Of a stretch of DNA of 64,000 nucleotides, positions 62,806 through 64,000 are shown piece after piece; within the stretch, counting starts at the first letter, position 1, and each line of letters starts with the position of its first letter. The stretch lies in the NCBI GenBank assembly GCA_027214255.1, contig JAPWHL010000001.1:248001-312000 (forward strand), in the 5' to 3' direction. Below the pieces are notes generated by a model. That model ran no database searches, was not told the DNA's origin, and was given only the letters and a program-made list of their open reading frames with translations. The DNA comes from Roseovarius aestuarii. Lineage in GTDB: Bacteria > Pseudomonadota > Alphaproteobacteria > Rhodobacterales > Rhodobacteraceae. Both the position numbers and the translations under genes were made by a program.

Positions 62806-63396
62806 TTAGGCGCGCGCGACCTCTTCGATGTCGGCAACTGTCGCTGCCAAGCGTTTGCTTAACGCGATGGATTGCTGCGTGGCACTGTTACCGGTCAGAC
62901 GTATGTTCAGGGCCTCACTAAGTGCGCGATAGTACCACAGGGTCTTGTCCTGTTTTGCGGTAAAGCGATCAAACACCACGGGACCAACAGTGCGCAGATC
63001 GTCAAGTATTGATGATGCATTGTGCAACTTGTCACAGGCCGTCACCAGAATCGCATCATCCGATTTCGTCGCGATACCAGTGATATAGGCGCGTTTTCTA
63101 ACGTCCCAGCCGGCCTTTTCAACGCCGTCTGAGTCCGAGCATTCACACACGATTCCGGCGACGCGGTCACCGTAGCGGCGCGCGATTTCGGATGCGGCCT
63201 CGGGGCCGCCTTGATCCTCGACAGCGTCATGTAAAAGGCCTGCGATGGCCTGATCTTCGTCTCCGCCATATTCCAGCACAAGTGCGGAAACCGACATGAG
63301 ATGCGCGATATAGGGGATGCCTGAAACCTTGCGCGACTGGCTGCGGTGCAGCCGTGCGGTATAGGACAGGGCATCGTCGAAACGATCTGTCAGCAT
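62806..63396 (-). CDS. HD-domain phosphohydrolase (RelA/SpoT hydrolase-like)
   Basis: The 196-residue protein has an HD domain with 'SGIPYIAHLMSVSALVLEYGGD' near residue 24 and the diagnostic 'AGLLHDAVEDQGG' near 50, followed by 'DKLHNASSILDDL' near 125. This pattern is that of the (p)ppGpp-hydrolase part of RelA/SpoT enzymes, but no synthetase or TGS domain follows, so it resembles a stand-alone small alarmone hydrolase (MESH1-like) or another nucleotide phosphohydrolase. Activity is an inference. It stands alone, convergent with rnj. Confidence 0.85.
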   Translation of the reverse strand: MLTDRFDDALSYTARLHRSQSRKVSGIPYIAHLMSVSALVLEYGGDEDQAIAGLLHDAVEDQGGPEAASEIARRYGDRVAGIVCECSDSDGVEKAGWDVRKRAYITGIATKSDDAILVTACDKLHNASSILDDLRTVGPVVFDRFTAKQDKTLWYYRALSEALNIRLTGNSATQQSIALSKRLAATVADIEEVARA

Positions 63397-63536
63397 AGTA
63401 ATTTCCTAATTTAGGGGAGTGCCGGGTCATTTGCCTAGCAGGTTCAGCATAAGCCCGATTGCGGTCAGGTCAATCCGTTTGATTGGTCTTGATGTCGCAG
63501 TCGAGGGCCAAGAGGCTAATCACAGGCTCGCACATG

Positions 63537-63570
63537 CCTGCGGCCCCGGATCAATGTCCGGGGCCGCAGG
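63537..63570 (-). terminator. Perfect 14-base stem-loop
   Basis: CCTGCGGCCCCGGA (63537-63550) pairs perfectly with TCCGGGGCCGCAGG (63557-63570) across TCAATG. It lies 88 bases after the stop of the RNA-helicase-like gene on the minus strand and upstream of the HD gene. There is no T-run. It shares its core with the hairpin after gatB. The 262 bases 63397-63657 hold no gene I can support. Confidence 0.55.
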
Positions 63571-63657
63571 TCGTGTCATATAGGCTGGGCGATTGGCGCA
63601 ATGCAGCGCACCAGTATGAGAGGCTGATCGATCCGCTTGCGGTGATCGGCGCGCGCC

Positions 63658-64000
63658 TTAACTTGCGCGGCGTTCCTCAAAGCTGAGGGCGATAAAGCTG
63701 GGCATATGATCACCCATACCGACAGTTCTGTTGTCGCTACCACCACCATTACCGCCTGAACGACCTCGGCCACCGCGACTGCGCTTTGGCTTGTCTTCTC
63801 GGGGGGCTTCGTCAGAGGTGTCGGGCCGCGCTGCGGCCTGCTCGGTCTGTTCGGTCGGGGCTGGTGTGTCTTGCTGCGCGGCAATCTCAGGTTTGGCTTC
63901 GGACGGTTGGGCGGCCGTGGCCTCCTGCGTCTGAGCGGCATCCGAAGGCTTGCGGCGGCTGCGCGTGCGGCGCGGCTTGGCCGGTTTGTCCTCGGGCTTT
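63658..64000 (-). CDS. C-terminal tail of a probable DEAD-box RNA helicase (cut by window edge)
   Basis: Only the last 113 residues of a longer protein lie in the window; its start is beyond base 64000. The visible part is a disordered, charged tail: basic runs ('KPRRTRSRRKPSDAAQ'), then an alanine/glutamate/proline part, then 'KRSRGGRGRSGGNGGG', an RG-rich RNA-binding stretch, and the end 'TVGMGDHMPSFIALSFEERRAS'. RG-rich tails with this type of ending are common in DEAD-box RNA helicases (RhlE-like) of Rhodobacterales. The helicase core is not visible, so the call is tentative; another RNA-binding protein is possible. Confidence 0.45.
   Translation of the reverse strand, partial: KPEDKPAKPRRTRSRRKPSDAAQTQEATAAQPSEAKPEIAAQQDTPAPTEQTEQAAARPDTSDEAPREDKPKRSRGGRGRSGGNGGGSDNRTVGMGDHMPSFIALSFEERRAS

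Noticed and set aside
63483..63686. 67-codon plus-strand frame after the HD gene
   Set aside because: It runs through the perfect 14-base palindrome and into the end of the helicase-like gene; probably chance.
1..64000. tRNA, rRNA, CRISPR, transposase or phage genes
   Set aside because: I looked for T-arm-like GTTCGANTC blocks in gaps, regularly spaced repeats and transposase motifs; none found. A covariance-model scan would settle small RNAs.

Overview
The window is a stretch of chromosome from an alphaproteobacterium of the Rhodobacteraceae, most likely the Roseobacter group. I infer this from gene content and order, not from a database search: the 14-gene nuo operon is interrupted by small accessory genes of the kind found in Rhodobacter and Paracoccus (DUF5333- and DUF5337-like proteins, a NuoE with a long C-terminal extension), nuoN is followed by birA, coaX and rnj, and pntAB, a Hint-domain protein and FnrL-type boxes are present. 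No rRNA, tRNA, CRISPR array, transposase or phage gene was seen. Coding density is high.

Layout. 1-2.4 kb: a secreted fasciclin protein behind an ECF-sigma-like promoter, a Tat-exported MsrB, a J-domain protein and BolA. 2.4-9 kb: a DUF4177-like protein, a possible small RNA or small ORF, a PAP2 phosphatase, a thioesterase, gatB, an unknown 432-residue protein and a lytic transglycosylase. 9-16.1 kb: pepN, a small membrane protein, a PuuD-like amidase, an orphan gene that looks AT-richer than its surroundings, a Hint protein, a MmcQ/YjbR protein and an isoprenylcysteine-methyltransferase-like membrane protein. 16.2-19.3 kb: pntAB with a clear terminator. 19.3-26.1 kb: a divergent oligopeptide ABC transporter (two permeases and a binding protein on minus; a double ATPase and an M20 amidohydrolase on plus) around a perfect inverted repeat. 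26.1-29.5 kb: moaA, waaA and a glycosyltransferase. 29.6-39 kb: a lipoprotein, glmU-glmS, a HAD phosphatase, a DegT-type aminotransferase, CreA, a flavin/PLP-oxidase-like stress protein, OmpW with two FNR-like boxes, and two GSTs.

39.2-59.5 kb is the nuo operon for complex I, closed by a strong terminator. Between the 14 structural genes lie nine accessory genes plus three overlapping micro-ORFs not seen in ordinary annotation. Most junctions overlap (ATGA, TGATG or TAATG), so translation is probably coupled along most of the operon. Seven accessory products carry signal peptides, lipoboxes or membrane segments, which suggests an envelope-facing accessory set made together with complex I. 59.6-64 kb: birA, coaX, rnj, an HD-domain protein and the C-terminal tail of a probable DEAD-box RNA helicase cut by the window edge.

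Together the genes cover respiratory NADH oxidation and NADPH formation (nuo, pnt), envelope precursors (glmUS, waaA), peptide uptake and degradation, methionine-sulfoxide repair, and RNA and cofactor housekeeping. The least explained parts are the nuo accessory genes (a triplicated cysteine-pair protein, a duplicated helix-hairpin-helix domain, a methyltransferase, the micro-ORFs) and the 2.8-2.95 kb small transcript candidate.
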